DNA of 64,000 nucleotides. Origin: CFX5 sp023384495 (lineage in GTDB: Bacteria > Chloroflexota > Anaerolineae > Caldilineales > Caldilineaceae). The notes beneath the pieces were generated by a model. The model was not told the origin of the DNA and searched no databases. It saw nothing but the letters and a program-made list of their open reading frames with translations. This document shows positions 14,565 through 22,171 of the stretch, piece by piece. How positions within the stretch are numbered: position 1 is the stretch's first letter; each line of letters begins with the position of its first letter. Made by a program: the position numbers and the translations under genes. The stretch is from assembly GCA_048499455.1 (NCBI GenBank), contig JASNZV010000013.1, positions 62,001-126,000 of the forward strand, given 5' to 3'.

Positions 14565-16877
14565 CTACGGCGTCCAGTCTACACCCTGTTCGAGCCAGTT
14601 GGGGAGCGGGCCGATGGGGACAAGCTGTTGGGCGGCGCCACCCACGAGCGGGGCAATCCAGATCGCCCAATCACCGCTGCGGTCGCTGAGGAACGCCACG
14701 CTGCGCCCGTCGGGGCTGACCGCCGGCAGGCCATCATTGGCTGCGTGATTGGTAAGCCGTGTAACATCACCCGTCGCCACATCGACCGTGTAGAGTTCCC
14801 AGTTTCCATCGCGTTGATCACTCATAAAGACGACCGATGCGCCGTCAGGCATCCAACGGGGGCGGGCGTCGCCAGGGTTGTCGGTGAGCGGCCGGCGCTG
14901 CGAACCGTCGCTGCGCATGAGCCAGAGACCACAATGGCCGCCGGCTTCGTCACAGCCACGATAGACGACCTCCTCGCCAAGCGGGCTCCATGCCGGGTCT
15001 TGGCCTTCGCGCAGGTCGGTTGCCTCTCCATTGCCGTCGGCCCAAAGGTGATAGAGCCGCCAGCGCCCATCGCCGTAGCGCGTGCTGGCAAAGAAGAGCT
15101 GGTCGCCAGTGGGATTCCAGGTGGGCAGCGCGTCTTCCACGTTGTAGGCAAAACGGAGCCGTTCGCCGGTCGCCAGTTCAAAACCACCCAACCCCAACAT
15201 ATCATCCCGCGTGCTATGGAAGGCAATGCGGCTGCCCCCTGGCTGGACGGCGGGCTGGACGGCGTCAGGAACAACGCGAGCGGGCTGTGAGCCGGGCGCC
15301 GCCCCGATGACGAAAACCGCCATGCGGCCCTCCAGGTCAGGCGCTGAAAAGTAGATGCGGCCGGACTGGGCTGTATCCACTGCGGGCGTTGTGACGGTCA
15401 CCACGTGGGCGACAGTGATGGCGCCTGTAGGGGCAATGGCCGCTGTCGCACCGCTTTGGGCAGCGGCGGTGAGTTGACCCGGCTCACCGCCAAAGAAGGC
15501 AATGGTTTGGGCAAAGAGCGGCTCGTCACCGTCCAGTTGGGCAGCCTGCGTCAGATCGGAGAGCACGGCGTCATCGGCAAAACCGTTCTTGAGAAAGGTT
15601 CCCCACGCGCGCAAAAAGTAGGCAGCCGCCAATTCGGGGCGGACGCGCAGCGCCGGCTCCACACTGCTAAGGATGCGGTTGGCAAGCTGTGGCGTCGCCC
15701 CTTGCGCCGGTGTGCCGGCAATGAGGGGCGTGCGCAGGGCAAAGATCTCCACCGGGGGAACAGCGCGCATCACGTCGAGCACGCCGGCATAGTCGCCATA
15801 GAAAAGGTGGGCAAGGAGCGGGTAGCCGGGATTGCCACGGTCGTTAATCACATCCAGCTTGGTCTGGGCGTTGTATTGGATGTAGACGGCGTTCCATTCA
15901 AAGATTGGATCATCGGCGTCGAGCGCGCTGCCGGCGTCGAGCGCCACCACGGCCTCGCCCCACAGCCCGGCGGCGGCCAGGCGCAGCGCGGCCTGGTTGG
16001 CTTCACGCAGGGCTTCGGGGGCTGAATCGGCCAACGGGTTGAGCGTCACCGGCGCCATGCGCACACCATCCCAGCGCAAGATGTTGAACTGGGCATAGCG
16101 TACGCCACAACTGTAGCAAAAGACATAGTAGTCCGACACATCGAGCACCACTTCGGGGACGCCGTCGCCGTTGAGATCATCCAACGTGCCAACAGTGGGG
16201 TGAGCGTTGCTGCCCAAAGCCTCGCGCTTGAAGCCTTGGCCGTCAAAGCGATAAAGGGCATAGAGACCGCTGTGTGCGCCCACCCCGGCTTCCAATTGAA
16301 TCCACAGATTGGTAGGCTCCACCTGCACCTGCTGCACTGCCCCTTCGCCCAAATAGTCGGGGCTAGGCTCCTGAGGATTGGCCGACCGCAGATCCACGCT
16401 TGCCACCTCGCGCCAGCCACGCGCATCGTGGCTGTAGATCACCAGCAGGTGGTCTTGTTCCAGTTCGGCGCTGCGCAGCCCGACCGTATGCGCCAGCCAT
16501 AGATTGCGCCCCTGTGGATCGCCCTTCAGGGGAAGCACCGAAACCGCCTCAATGCCCCCTGCGCCCGGCTCAATGCCCAGGCTGAGCATAGAGAGTTGCG
16601 CCAGATCCGCCGCCAGCTCCTCGGGGGCTGCCGGCGGAGGAGGTTCGGATGAGGCAGGCGTGGGTGGGGCAGGCGTGGCCGTAGGGGGCGGCGGCGAAGT
16701 CGGCGTCGCCGGCGGCGGGGCGGCGGTGGGCGCGGCGGCGGTCTGGGTCAGCGCCACGGCCACCGCGATCTCGCGCTCATTGTCCGGCTGCCGGCCACAA
16801 GCTGCCAACCAGAGCAAACCCAACACCAAAAACGTCAAAGTTGGCTTCAAACGGGCAACGAACATGCGTCGCATCAT
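14565..16877 (-). CDS. lipoprotein with VCBS/FG-GAP-like and TolB-like WD40 propeller regions
   Basis: 770 residues. The signal peptide ends in a lipobox LLWLAACG (Cys ~27), so it is a membrane-anchored lipoprotein. A Pro/Thr-rich linker (~50-85) follows. The next part contains GTLDDLNGDGVPEVVLDVSD, a calcium-binding FG-GAP-like repeat typical of scoring text, then a helical segment (~285-470) that looks like TPR-type repeats. The C-terminal ~230 residues form TolB/PD40 blades (GSRIAFHSTRDDM, PTWNPTGDQLFFASTRYGDG, PAWSPLGEEVVYRG, PRWMPDGASVVFMSDQRDGN, PAVSPDGRSVAFLSDRSGD). Such propellers mediate protein or ligand contacts outside the cell; a specific partner is not evident. Confidence 0.75.
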   Translation of the reverse strand: MMRRMFVARLKPTLTFLVLGLLWLAACGRQPDNEREIAVAVALTQTAAAPTAAPPPATPTSPPPPTATPAPPTPASSEPPPPAAPEELAADLAQLSMLSLGIEPGAGGIEAVSVLPLKGDPQGRNLWLAHTVGLRSAELEQDHLLVIYSHDARGWREVASVDLRSANPQEPSPDYLGEGAVQQVQVEPTNLWIQLEAGVGAHSGLYALYRFDGQGFKREALGSNAHPTVGTLDDLNGDGVPEVVLDVSDYYVFCYSCGVRYAQFNILRWDGVRMAPVTLNPLADSAPEALREANQAALRLAAAGLWGEAVVALDAGSALDADDPIFEWNAVYIQYNAQTKLDVINDRGNPGYPLLAHLFYGDYAGVLDVMRAVPPVEIFALRTPLIAGTPAQGATPQLANRILSSVEPALRVRPELAAAYFLRAWGTFLKNGFADDAVLSDLTQAAQLDGDEPLFAQTIAFFGGEPGQLTAAAQSGATAAIAPTGAITVAHVVTVTTPAVDTAQSGRIYFSAPDLEGRMAVFVIGAAPGSQPARVVPDAVQPAVQPGGSRIAFHSTRDDMLGLGGFELATGERLRFAYNVEDALPTWNPTGDQLFFASTRYGDGRWRLYHLWADGNGEATDLREGQDPAWSPLGEEVVYRGCDEAGGHCGLWLMRSDGSQRRPLTDNPGDARPRWMPDGASVVFMSDQRDGNWELYTVDVATGDVTRLTNHAANDGLPAVSPDGRSVAFLSDRSGDWAIWIAPLVGGAAQQLVPIGPLPNWLEQGVDWTP

Positions 16878-16895
16878 AGACCTCGGTTGAGTTGT

Positions 16896-18296
16896 TTAGG
16901 TGAGCGTCTTGCGCCGCTGTGCAACGGCCAACATCTCATCCACCTGGGTAAATTTGACGCGTGGCCGGCCCTGTTCCTGGCCGCGCGAAACCTCAAGTTC
17001 GTCAATCAGACGCCAGCCATCAATGCTGACGTATTGGACGCCCCGCTCTGTCAGCAGGCGTTCCACAGCCGCCGGGTCGGGGTCGGGCGCGGGCTTGAGG
17101 GTGGGGATGTCAGCCAGCAACTGTTCGACGGTTTCGATGGCGTCGGCGCGGTTGGTGCCGATGATGCCGGTGGGGCCGCGCTTGGCCCAACCCGTCACAT
17201 ATTCGCCGGGCGCGATGCTATTTGTTGCAGGGTTCCACACACGACCGTTCTGATTGGGGATGACCCCGCGGCGCTCGTCAAAGGGCACATCCGGCAGTTG
17301 GATGCCGCGGTAGCCGACCGCGCGCAACACCAGCCCGGCAGGAATCGTATCGAATTCGCCGGTTCCCTCAGCGTTGAGATAGCCGTCGGCGGCGGGGCGC
17401 AGCACGTTTTTTTCAATGCGCACGGCGGTTACCTCGCCCTCGTCTCCCAAAATTTCCACTGGTGAGACAAGAAAGCGGAAGTGAACGCGACGGCGCTTGC
17501 CGGCGGGTGGCGTGGCCGCTAAGTCGCGCAACACGGCCAAATTGCGCTGCGTTTCAGGGTCAGCCGCAGCTTCGGCGGCGCTGTCTGAGTCAAGCACCAG
17601 CTCGGCAGGGTCAACAAAGACGTCGGCGTCGGCCAACTCGCCAAACTCGCGAATCTCAATTGGTGTAAAGCGAACCTGGGCGGGGCCGCGGCGGGCGAGC
17701 ACATAGATGTCGGTGATCTGGCTGGCGGCGAGCACAGCTTCGGCGTCCAGTGCGATATCGGTGACAGCCAGCTCTGCAGGGGAGCGCGCCAGGATGCGCG
17801 CCACATCGAGCGCCACATTGCCCACGCCCACCACCGCGGCGCTCTTCACACTCAGATCCACGTCGAGGTCTCGATAGTCGGGGTGGCCGTTGTACCAGGC
17901 CACAAAAGCAGTGGCCGACAAGCTGCCAGCCAGCTCTTCGCCAGGGATGCCCAGCCGGCGGTCGGCCTGTGCGCCCACCGCATAAATCACGGCGTCATAG
18001 CAGCGGCGCAGGTCAAGGTGGGTCAGGTCGCGGCCAAAGTCAACATTGCCAAAAAAGCGGAATCGCGCTGCGGCTGCCGTGCGATCAAAGACCTTGGTGA
18101 CCGTCTTGATCTTTTGGTGATCGGGCGCCACCCCATACCGCACCAGCCCATGTGGCGCCGGAAGGCGGTCAAAGAGGTCGACTTCGATTTGATAGTCATG
18201 CTGTGCTAGCAATGCGCCTGCTGCATAGAAACCGGATGGCCCGGCGCCGACAATCGCCACCCGCAATGGCCGTTCGTTGCTGCCTGGTCGATCCAC
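16896..18296 (-). CDS. FAD-dependent ferredoxin-NADP reductase, FprA/adrenodoxin-reductase family
   Basis: 466 residues from GTG 18296, which follows AAGGAG with nine-base spacing. A longer GTG frame to 18371 adds a non-conserved tail. FAD-binding RVAIVGAGPSGFYAAGALL, then GLVRYGVAPDHQKIKTVTKV, YAVGAQADRRLGIPGEEL, a second Rossmann motif VVGVGNVALDVARIL, RRGPAQVRFTPIEIREFGEL, and the terminal YVTGWAKRGPTGIIGTNRADA are the full signature set of FprA. It transfers electrons between NADPH and ferredoxins, which are present elsewhere (for example 51816-52175). It lies just upstream, on the same strand, of the propeller lipoprotein gene, with 18 bp between. Confidence 0.9.
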   Translation of the reverse strand: MDRPGSNERPLRVAIVGAGPSGFYAAGALLAQHDYQIEVDLFDRLPAPHGLVRYGVAPDHQKIKTVTKVFDRTAAAARFRFFGNVDFGRDLTHLDLRRCYDAVIYAVGAQADRRLGIPGEELAGSLSATAFVAWYNGHPDYRDLDVDLSVKSAAVVGVGNVALDVARILARSPAELAVTDIALDAEAVLAASQITDIYVLARRGPAQVRFTPIEIREFGELADADVFVDPAELVLDSDSAAEAAADPETQRNLAVLRDLAATPPAGKRRRVHFRFLVSPVEILGDEGEVTAVRIEKNVLRPAADGYLNAEGTGEFDTIPAGLVLRAVGYRGIQLPDVPFDERRGVIPNQNGRVWNPATNSIAPGEYVTGWAKRGPTGIIGTNRADAIETVEQLLADIPTLKPAPDPDPAAVERLLTERGVQYVSIDGWRLIDELEVSRGQEQGRPRVKFTQVDEMLAVAQRRKTLT

Positions 18297-18743
18297 AACA
18301 TCACGCTCCTTGTCGCGCCCACGGACGCGTTTTAGAGCCCCACCGAATCCCGCTGCGGTCTCAACCAGCACACGAGGGATTATCTCAAGATCGCTGTGTC
18401 ACACCTGTTCTGTTCTACAACCTGCCAGGTTTTGTTGACGGTTCACTTTTGCAAGGATATAACCGCGCCCAGAGGGCCCCCGCTGACAAGGAAACGTCGC
18501 CTCAGCGACTTGATTTTCCGCGCCTGAAGGCGCTCTGCACTGTCAGAAGCCGGATTTATCCGTCGCTAAGAGCAAATGTCAACAGAACCTCATGTCGCAA
18601 GCGATATTGAGATAGGCCCTGGTTCACTCGGTAGGTCGCGGCGCAATCTCGGTTTAGCTCTCAAAACCCATCCGAATCACCGTTGCGGAGCCAACAATGA
18701 CACCTACGAATCGAAGGGGCCGCAACGTTCTTCGGATCGGCAT
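18297..18743. other. 447-bp intergenic region with decayed repeats
   Basis: No convincing gene. It holds the upstream region of the FprA-like gene and, at about 18481-18600, segments shared with other intergenic sites of the window: GTCGCCTCAGCGACTT, a GCGCCTGAAGGCGC palindrome, and TGTCAACAGAACCT. Confidence 0.5.
18481..18600. repeat. dispersed repeat, family A copy 2
   Basis: CGCTGACAAGG pairs with CTGTCAGAAG over a short stem. The 3' part, ATCCGTCGCTAAGAGCAAAT then GTCAACAGAACCT, parallels 10867-10899. It is a partial, diverged copy. Confidence 0.45.
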
Positions 18744-18959
18744 TTATTGTCGTTTCAACATACTGCTAAACTGGCGCGCCAGGGTGAGAATGCTGATGCC
18801 CAGTTGAAAATAGTCACCCGGCCCCAACGCAGCCAGCCCTACAGGCTGCCCGTGCTCATTGGCGCCCTCTTCGCCATCACTGGCCACCCAAGCAAAGGCA
18901 GCCCCCAAAATGGCGCCCGCGGTCAAGCCAATCAAGACGCTTTTGGTCCTGTAGGTCAT
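18744..18959 (-). CDS. small single-pass membrane protein, unknown function
   Basis: 71 residues starting MTYRTKSVLIGLTAGAILGA, with GGGGAG upstream of the ATG. One N-terminal membrane helix (~7-27) of small residues is followed by an acidic polar stretch (ASDGEEGANEHGQ) and an amphipathic C-terminus ending SSMLKRQ. The shape recalls small YtxH-like stress or envelope proteins but I cannot assign a family. It is the last of three same-strand genes for membrane proteins (20052 to 18744). Confidence 0.55.
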   Translation of the reverse strand: MTYRTKSVLIGLTAGAILGAAFAWVASDGEEGANEHGQPVGLAALGPGDYFQLGISILTLARQFSSMLKRQ

Positions 18960-19011
18960 CCCCGATTCTCCCCGTAATGATGATCGGACAAGTCAACACC
19001 AACCATGTACG

Positions 19012-19290
19012 TTAACCAGGCCATAGCCGCCTTACGAGCGTACGCCACCGGGTCGCCTGCCCGTGGGCGCGGATCAGCGGCGCGCTTACCCGCTGGCTAA
19101 GCACATCGCTCTGCTCTTGTACAGTCCGGCTATAGCGTTGCGCCTGGCGCAGGCCGGATATGGTTTTGCGATGCGCCGCGTTCAGGCCGCGCACCGCAAA
19201 GTAGAGCGCCACAAGAGGGATCGCCAGGCCCAAAAAACAGAAAAGTGAAAGCCAGACCACGCTTACATCACGCCAAAATGCGATTGTCAC
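19012..19290 (-). CDS. small membrane protein, unknown function
   Basis: 92 residues. An N-terminal membrane helix (VVWLSLFCFLGLAIPLVALY, ~10-30) precedes a basic, probably helical cytoplasmic tail (RGLNAAHRKTISGLRQAQRY and on to RWRTLVRRLWPG). No family recognised. It lies between the HhH-domain gene and the 71-residue membrane protein on the same strand, suggesting they are expressed together. Confidence 0.5.
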   Translation of the reverse strand: MTIAFWRDVSVVWLSLFCFLGLAIPLVALYFAVRGLNAAHRKTISGLRQAQRYSRTVQEQSDVLSQRVSAPLIRAHGQATRWRTLVRRLWPG

Positions 19291-19339
19291 GTTCTGCTCG
19301 CTTGCGCCGGGGCTCAGTGCACGATGGCGAAAAGAAAAC

Positions 19340-19401
19340 GATAGTTGTCGTAGCGACTTCAGCCGCCCGTGTCGGTAGCAAAGCGACCAAAGTCGCCACG
19401 A
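19340..19401. repeat. dispersed palindromic repeat, family B copy 2
   Basis: GATAGTTGTCGTAGCGACTT followed by CAGCCGCCCGTGTCGGTAGC and AAAGCGACCAAAGTCGCCAC aligns base for base with 10925-10985 except for about ten changes, several of which break the stem. Confidence 0.65.
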
Positions 19402-19410
19402 TGAAAAGCA

Positions 19411-20052
19411 CTAGGCGCGCCGGCCTGCGCTCAACTGGCTCTGGAGCGATTTGAGTTCATCCCACTTGCCCGCGGCGGCCAGGGTGGCCTGTTCGGGCCA
19501 CGTGGCCGGGTTGTGGATGCGCAACCCCGCATCGACCAAGACCTGTTTCAGCGCCGAAACGTCGGAACCAGCGAGATCGGAAAAGGTGCGGACACCGGCT
19601 TCATGCAACACTTGTTTGATCTTAGGGCCGATGCCCTCGATCTTGGTGAGATCATCCGGTTCCGTGATCACCGACGCTGGCGCTGGCTCCGCTTGTGAAG
19701 CGGGCGGCGGCTCGATACGCGGCGGCGTCGCGGGGGATTCGGCGGGCTGGTCGGTAGACGCCCCAACGCGGCCAGCATCTCCTTCGTGAGTGGCAGGGGG
19801 CGTTGGGGGCAGCGTGTGCGCCGGTGGCGGTGCAGGGGGCGGTTCAGTGGCTGAGCGCACCGCAGCAGCTGGCGCCAGGCGGCCCCGATCCGATTCACGG
19901 CCAAGCAGCCACGCCACTAACAGGCTAAAGATCAAAAGCAACAAAAGCCAGAGCCACCAGCGGCCACGCCCCTCTGCCGCAGCCTGGGCCTGAGCCGAAA
20001 AATGAGCAGTCAGCGTCAATGCAGACAGTTTGAGTAATAGCGAGTACAACAC
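19411..20052 (-). CDS. membrane-anchored helix-hairpin-helix (HhH) protein
   Basis: 213 residues. A membrane helix lies at ~32-49 (WWLWLLLLLIFSLLVAWLLG). A long Pro/Ala/Glu-rich linker spans ~60-135. The C-terminal domain (~138-205) reads DDLTKIEGIGPKIKQVLHEA then GVRTFSDLAGSDVSALKQVL and PATWPEQATLAAAGKWDEL. That is the tandem HhH fold of the 'predicted flap endonuclease-1-like 5-prime DNA nuclease' family, which binds DNA without a visible nuclease site. It could tether DNA or a protein to the membrane. Upstream, two direct ATTATAGCTCA copies (about 20134-20157) may be part of the promoter. Confidence 0.65.
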   Translation of the reverse strand: MLYSLLLKLSALTLTAHFSAQAQAAAEGRGRWWLWLLLLLIFSLLVAWLLGRESDRGRLAPAAAVRSATEPPPAPPPAHTLPPTPPATHEGDAGRVGASTDQPAESPATPPRIEPPPASQAEPAPASVITEPDDLTKIEGIGPKIKQVLHEAGVRTFSDLAGSDVSALKQVLVDAGLRIHNPATWPEQATLAAAGKWDELKSLQSQLSAGRRA

Positions 20053-20359
20053 GTCAGGGTAGTCTCCTTACAATGAACTGTGCGCAACCTGTGTGGCCCA
20101 CAATGCAAGCACCGATACCACAGATCCTCGATTATAGCTCACTTATTATAGCTCATTGTACCGCATAAAACACGAACTCGTGTAATTTGAGTGGGTTCAG
20201 AAAAAGGGCAACGATTGCAGCAGCGCGCCTTGCCCAAATTTCGGACAGACCCTGTAATTTTGTCTCCTCAGTCGCAGCGGTTACACTGTGGGCGGGCGCC
20301 GCAACCACTGGCCCATCGGCCATCGTCTATCGTCCATCTTTGTCAGGAGCCAATTTGCC
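20053..20359. other. 307-bp divergent intergenic region
   Basis: It separates the HhH gene from the flavin oxidoreductase. Visible elements are two direct ATTATAGCTCA copies near 20134-20157 and an ACACGA-AC-TCGTGT inverted pair near 20168-20181. Nothing else is supported. Confidence 0.4.
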
Positions 20360-21766
20360 ATGACCAATCGCCATACGCATGACGCCCTGATCATCGGGGT
20401 GGGGCAGGCCGGCAACTCGCTGGCGCGCGCGCTAGCTGGCGCCGGCTGGAAGACAGCCGTCATCGAACGCCGCTATGTGGGGGGCGCCTGCGTCAACGAC
20501 GGCTGCACCCCCACCAAAACCATGATCGCCAGCGCGCGCGTTGCCTATCTGGCCCGACGTGGAATGGATTATGGCGTCGAGCACAACGCGGCCCGTGTGG
20601 ACCTGGCCGTTGTCCGCCGTCGCAAGGCGCGGCTTGTGGAGGATTCACGCCACCGGATCCAGCGCGCAATGGATGAAGACGAAAACATTGATTTCATCCA
20701 GGGTGAGGCCCGCTTTGTAGCGCCACAGACGGTGGAAGCGCGCCTGTGTGACGGGGGCGAACAGACCCTCTCGGCGCCCCACATCGTGATCAACAGCGGC
20801 GCCCGGCCCATGATCCCGGCGATTCCTGGTTTGGACGCCGCTCCGTTTCTCGATTCAACCACAATCATGGAACTCGACAAAACGCCTCGTCATCTGCTGG
20901 TGTTGGGCGGCGGGTACATTGGATTGGAGTTTGGCCAAATGTTCCGGCGGTTTGGCGCTGAGGTTACCATCGTGCATCGAGGAAGGCAACTGTTGGGGCG
21001 GGAGGACGCAGACATTGCCGATGCGGTCGCCGCCATCCTGCGCGAGGATGGAATCGAGGTGCTGTTGCAGGCAAATACTGTGCGGGTTGCGCCGCAGGCG
21101 GGCGGCGGGGTCGCGCTGACCGCCCAGACGCCCGCCGGTGAACGCACGTTGGCCGGCTCCCATCTGCTGGTGGCCACTGGTCGCACCCCCAATGTGGAGG
21201 CGCTCAACCTGGCGACCGCCGGGGTCGATACCACGCCGAAGGGCTTTATCCAGGTTAACGAGCGGCTGGAGACCAGCGCGCCGGGGGTCTATGCGGCGGG
21301 CGATGTCAATGGCGGCCCCGCCTTTACGCACATTGCCTACGACGATTTTCGCATCCTGCGCCACAACCTACTTGAACGCGGCAACGATGCGTTGCCCGCG
21401 GTCACAATGGGCCGCCAAGTTCCGTACACTGTCTTTATCGACCCGCAACTGGGGCGCATTGGGTTGACTGAGAGGGAAGCGCGGCGGCAAGGTCGGCGCG
21501 TCCGCATCGCCAAGATGCCCATGTCGCATGTGGCCCGTGCGCTGGAGATGGACGAAACGCGTGGCCTGATCAAGGTGGTGGTCGACGCCGAGAGCGATCA
21601 ACTGCTCGGTGCGGCTGTTTTAGGGGTGGAGGGGGGCGAACTGGCGACCCAGTTGCAGATCGCCATGTTGGGCAAATTGCCCTATCCCATTCTGCGCGAC
21701 GCTATCTTTCCCCACCCGGGCCTGGCCGAGGCGTTCAACAACCTGTTTACCTACAATCTGGAGTAG
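20360..21766 (+). CDS. pyridine nucleotide-disulfide oxidoreductase, mercuric-reductase-like
   Basis: 468 residues from ATG 20360 behind CAGGAG. FAD motif ALIIGVGQAGNSLARALAGAG, redox-active disulfide GGACVNDGCTPTKT (Cys44 and Cys49), NAD motif LLVLGGGYIGLEFGQMFRRFG, ATGRTPNVE, VYAAGDVNGGPAFTHIAYDD, and a dimerisation domain ending LRDAIFPHPGLAEAFNNLF, where His-Pro is the proton-transfer pair. The order is that of MerA/dihydrolipoamide dehydrogenase class I enzymes. There is no N-terminal HMA domain and no C-terminal Cys pair, so mercury reduction is not supported. A low-molecular-weight or sulfur-compound disulfide reductase is more likely. Confidence 0.85.
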   Translation: MTNRHTHDALIIGVGQAGNSLARALAGAGWKTAVIERRYVGGACVNDGCTPTKTMIASARVAYLARRGMDYGVEHNAARVDLAVVRRRKARLVEDSRHRIQRAMDEDENIDFIQGEARFVAPQTVEARLCDGGEQTLSAPHIVINSGARPMIPAIPGLDAAPFLDSTTIMELDKTPRHLLVLGGGYIGLEFGQMFRRFGAEVTIVHRGRQLLGREDADIADAVAAILREDGIEVLLQANTVRVAPQAGGGVALTAQTPAGERTLAGSHLLVATGRTPNVEALNLATAGVDTTPKGFIQVNERLETSAPGVYAAGDVNGGPAFTHIAYDDFRILRHNLLERGNDALPAVTMGRQVPYTVFIDPQLGRIGLTEREARRQGRRVRIAKMPMSHVARALEMDETRGLIKVVVDAESDQLLGAAVLGVEGGELATQLQIAMLGKLPYPILRDAIFPHPGLAEAFNNLFTYNLE

Positions 21767-21798
21767 GGCTACAAATGGTTGATTCGTCCAATGTCGGT

Positions 21799-21827
21799 TT
21801 GCAGATCGCGCTGCGCTGTGCTAGGCT
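21799..21827 (+). promoter_or_regulatory. promoter of the leu leader
   Basis: TTGCAG (21799-21804) and TAGGCT (21822-21827) are 17 bases apart. The -10 ends seven bases before the ATG of the leader peptide, so the leader would be translated from a leaderless transcript. The TAnnnT form of the -10 fits leaderless promoters of other high-GC bacteria. Confidence 0.5.
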
Positions 21828-21834
21828 ATCGCCC

Positions 21835-21933
21835 ATGATTCCCATAGCTTCTGTGTCCAGCGCCCGCCTTAGCCTCCTTAGCGAGCTCCTCCTTGTGAGG
21901 GGCGCTTTTTGCTGGGAGGGGCGCCAGGCGTAG
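21835..21933 (+). CDS. leuL: leu operon leader peptide
   Basis: A 32-codon frame starts ATG ATT CCC ATA and ends GCG TAG at 21933. The peptide reads MIPIASVSSARLSLLSELLL then VRGAFCWEGRQA, with six Leu codons within nine consecutive positions (12-20). It sits between a promoter and a rho-independent terminator, all ahead of leuA. Leu-rich leader peptides of this kind sense charged tRNA-Leu by ribosome stalling. It has no ribosome site, consistent with a leaderless start. The size, Leu run, position and paired RNA structures together make this much more than a chance ORF. Confidence 0.75.
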   Translation: MIPIASVSSARLSLLSELLLVRGAFCWEGRQA

Positions 21934-21993
21934 CCACGAGCTGCCTGACTGCACGGTTGTATGGAAAAGCCTTCCCGCTGGGAGGGCTTTTTT
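21911..21993 (+). promoter_or_regulatory. transcription attenuator of leuA (antiterminator and terminator)
   Basis: Terminator: AAAAGCCTTCCC (21965-21976), loop GCT, GGGAGGGCTTTT (21980-21991), then more T, with a single G-U pair. Antiterminator: GCTGGGAGGGGC at 21911-21922, inside the last codons of the leader, is nearly identical to the terminator's 3' arm and can pair with its 5' arm. A ribosome stalled at the Leu codons leaves 21911-21922 free and blocks the terminator. A ribosome reaching the stop at 21931 covers it and lets the terminator form. Confidence 0.75.
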
Positions 21994-22171
21994 GATTGGC
22001 GCGTGACTAGGCAGCGCCTGATGGATGCCACGAGAGGATGCACGCTTAATGGTCATGCACTCAGTCAAGGCTTGCGTAAGTCTTGTGGCATGATCTGCGA
22101 GTGTAATCGACAGTGCCAGCATTAATGGGAAGTCCAACCGAAGGAACACCAAACGCACGAGGAGAAAACCG

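Noticed and set aside
20360..21766. mercuric reductase (merA)
   Set aside because: The redox disulfide and fold match, but the C-terminal Cys pair and the N-terminal HMA domain are missing and there are no other mer genes.
21835..22171. T-box riboswitch upstream of leuA
   Set aside because: No T-box consensus (AGGGTGGnACCGCG-type) or stem I features; the Leu-rich ORF and competing hairpins explain the region better.
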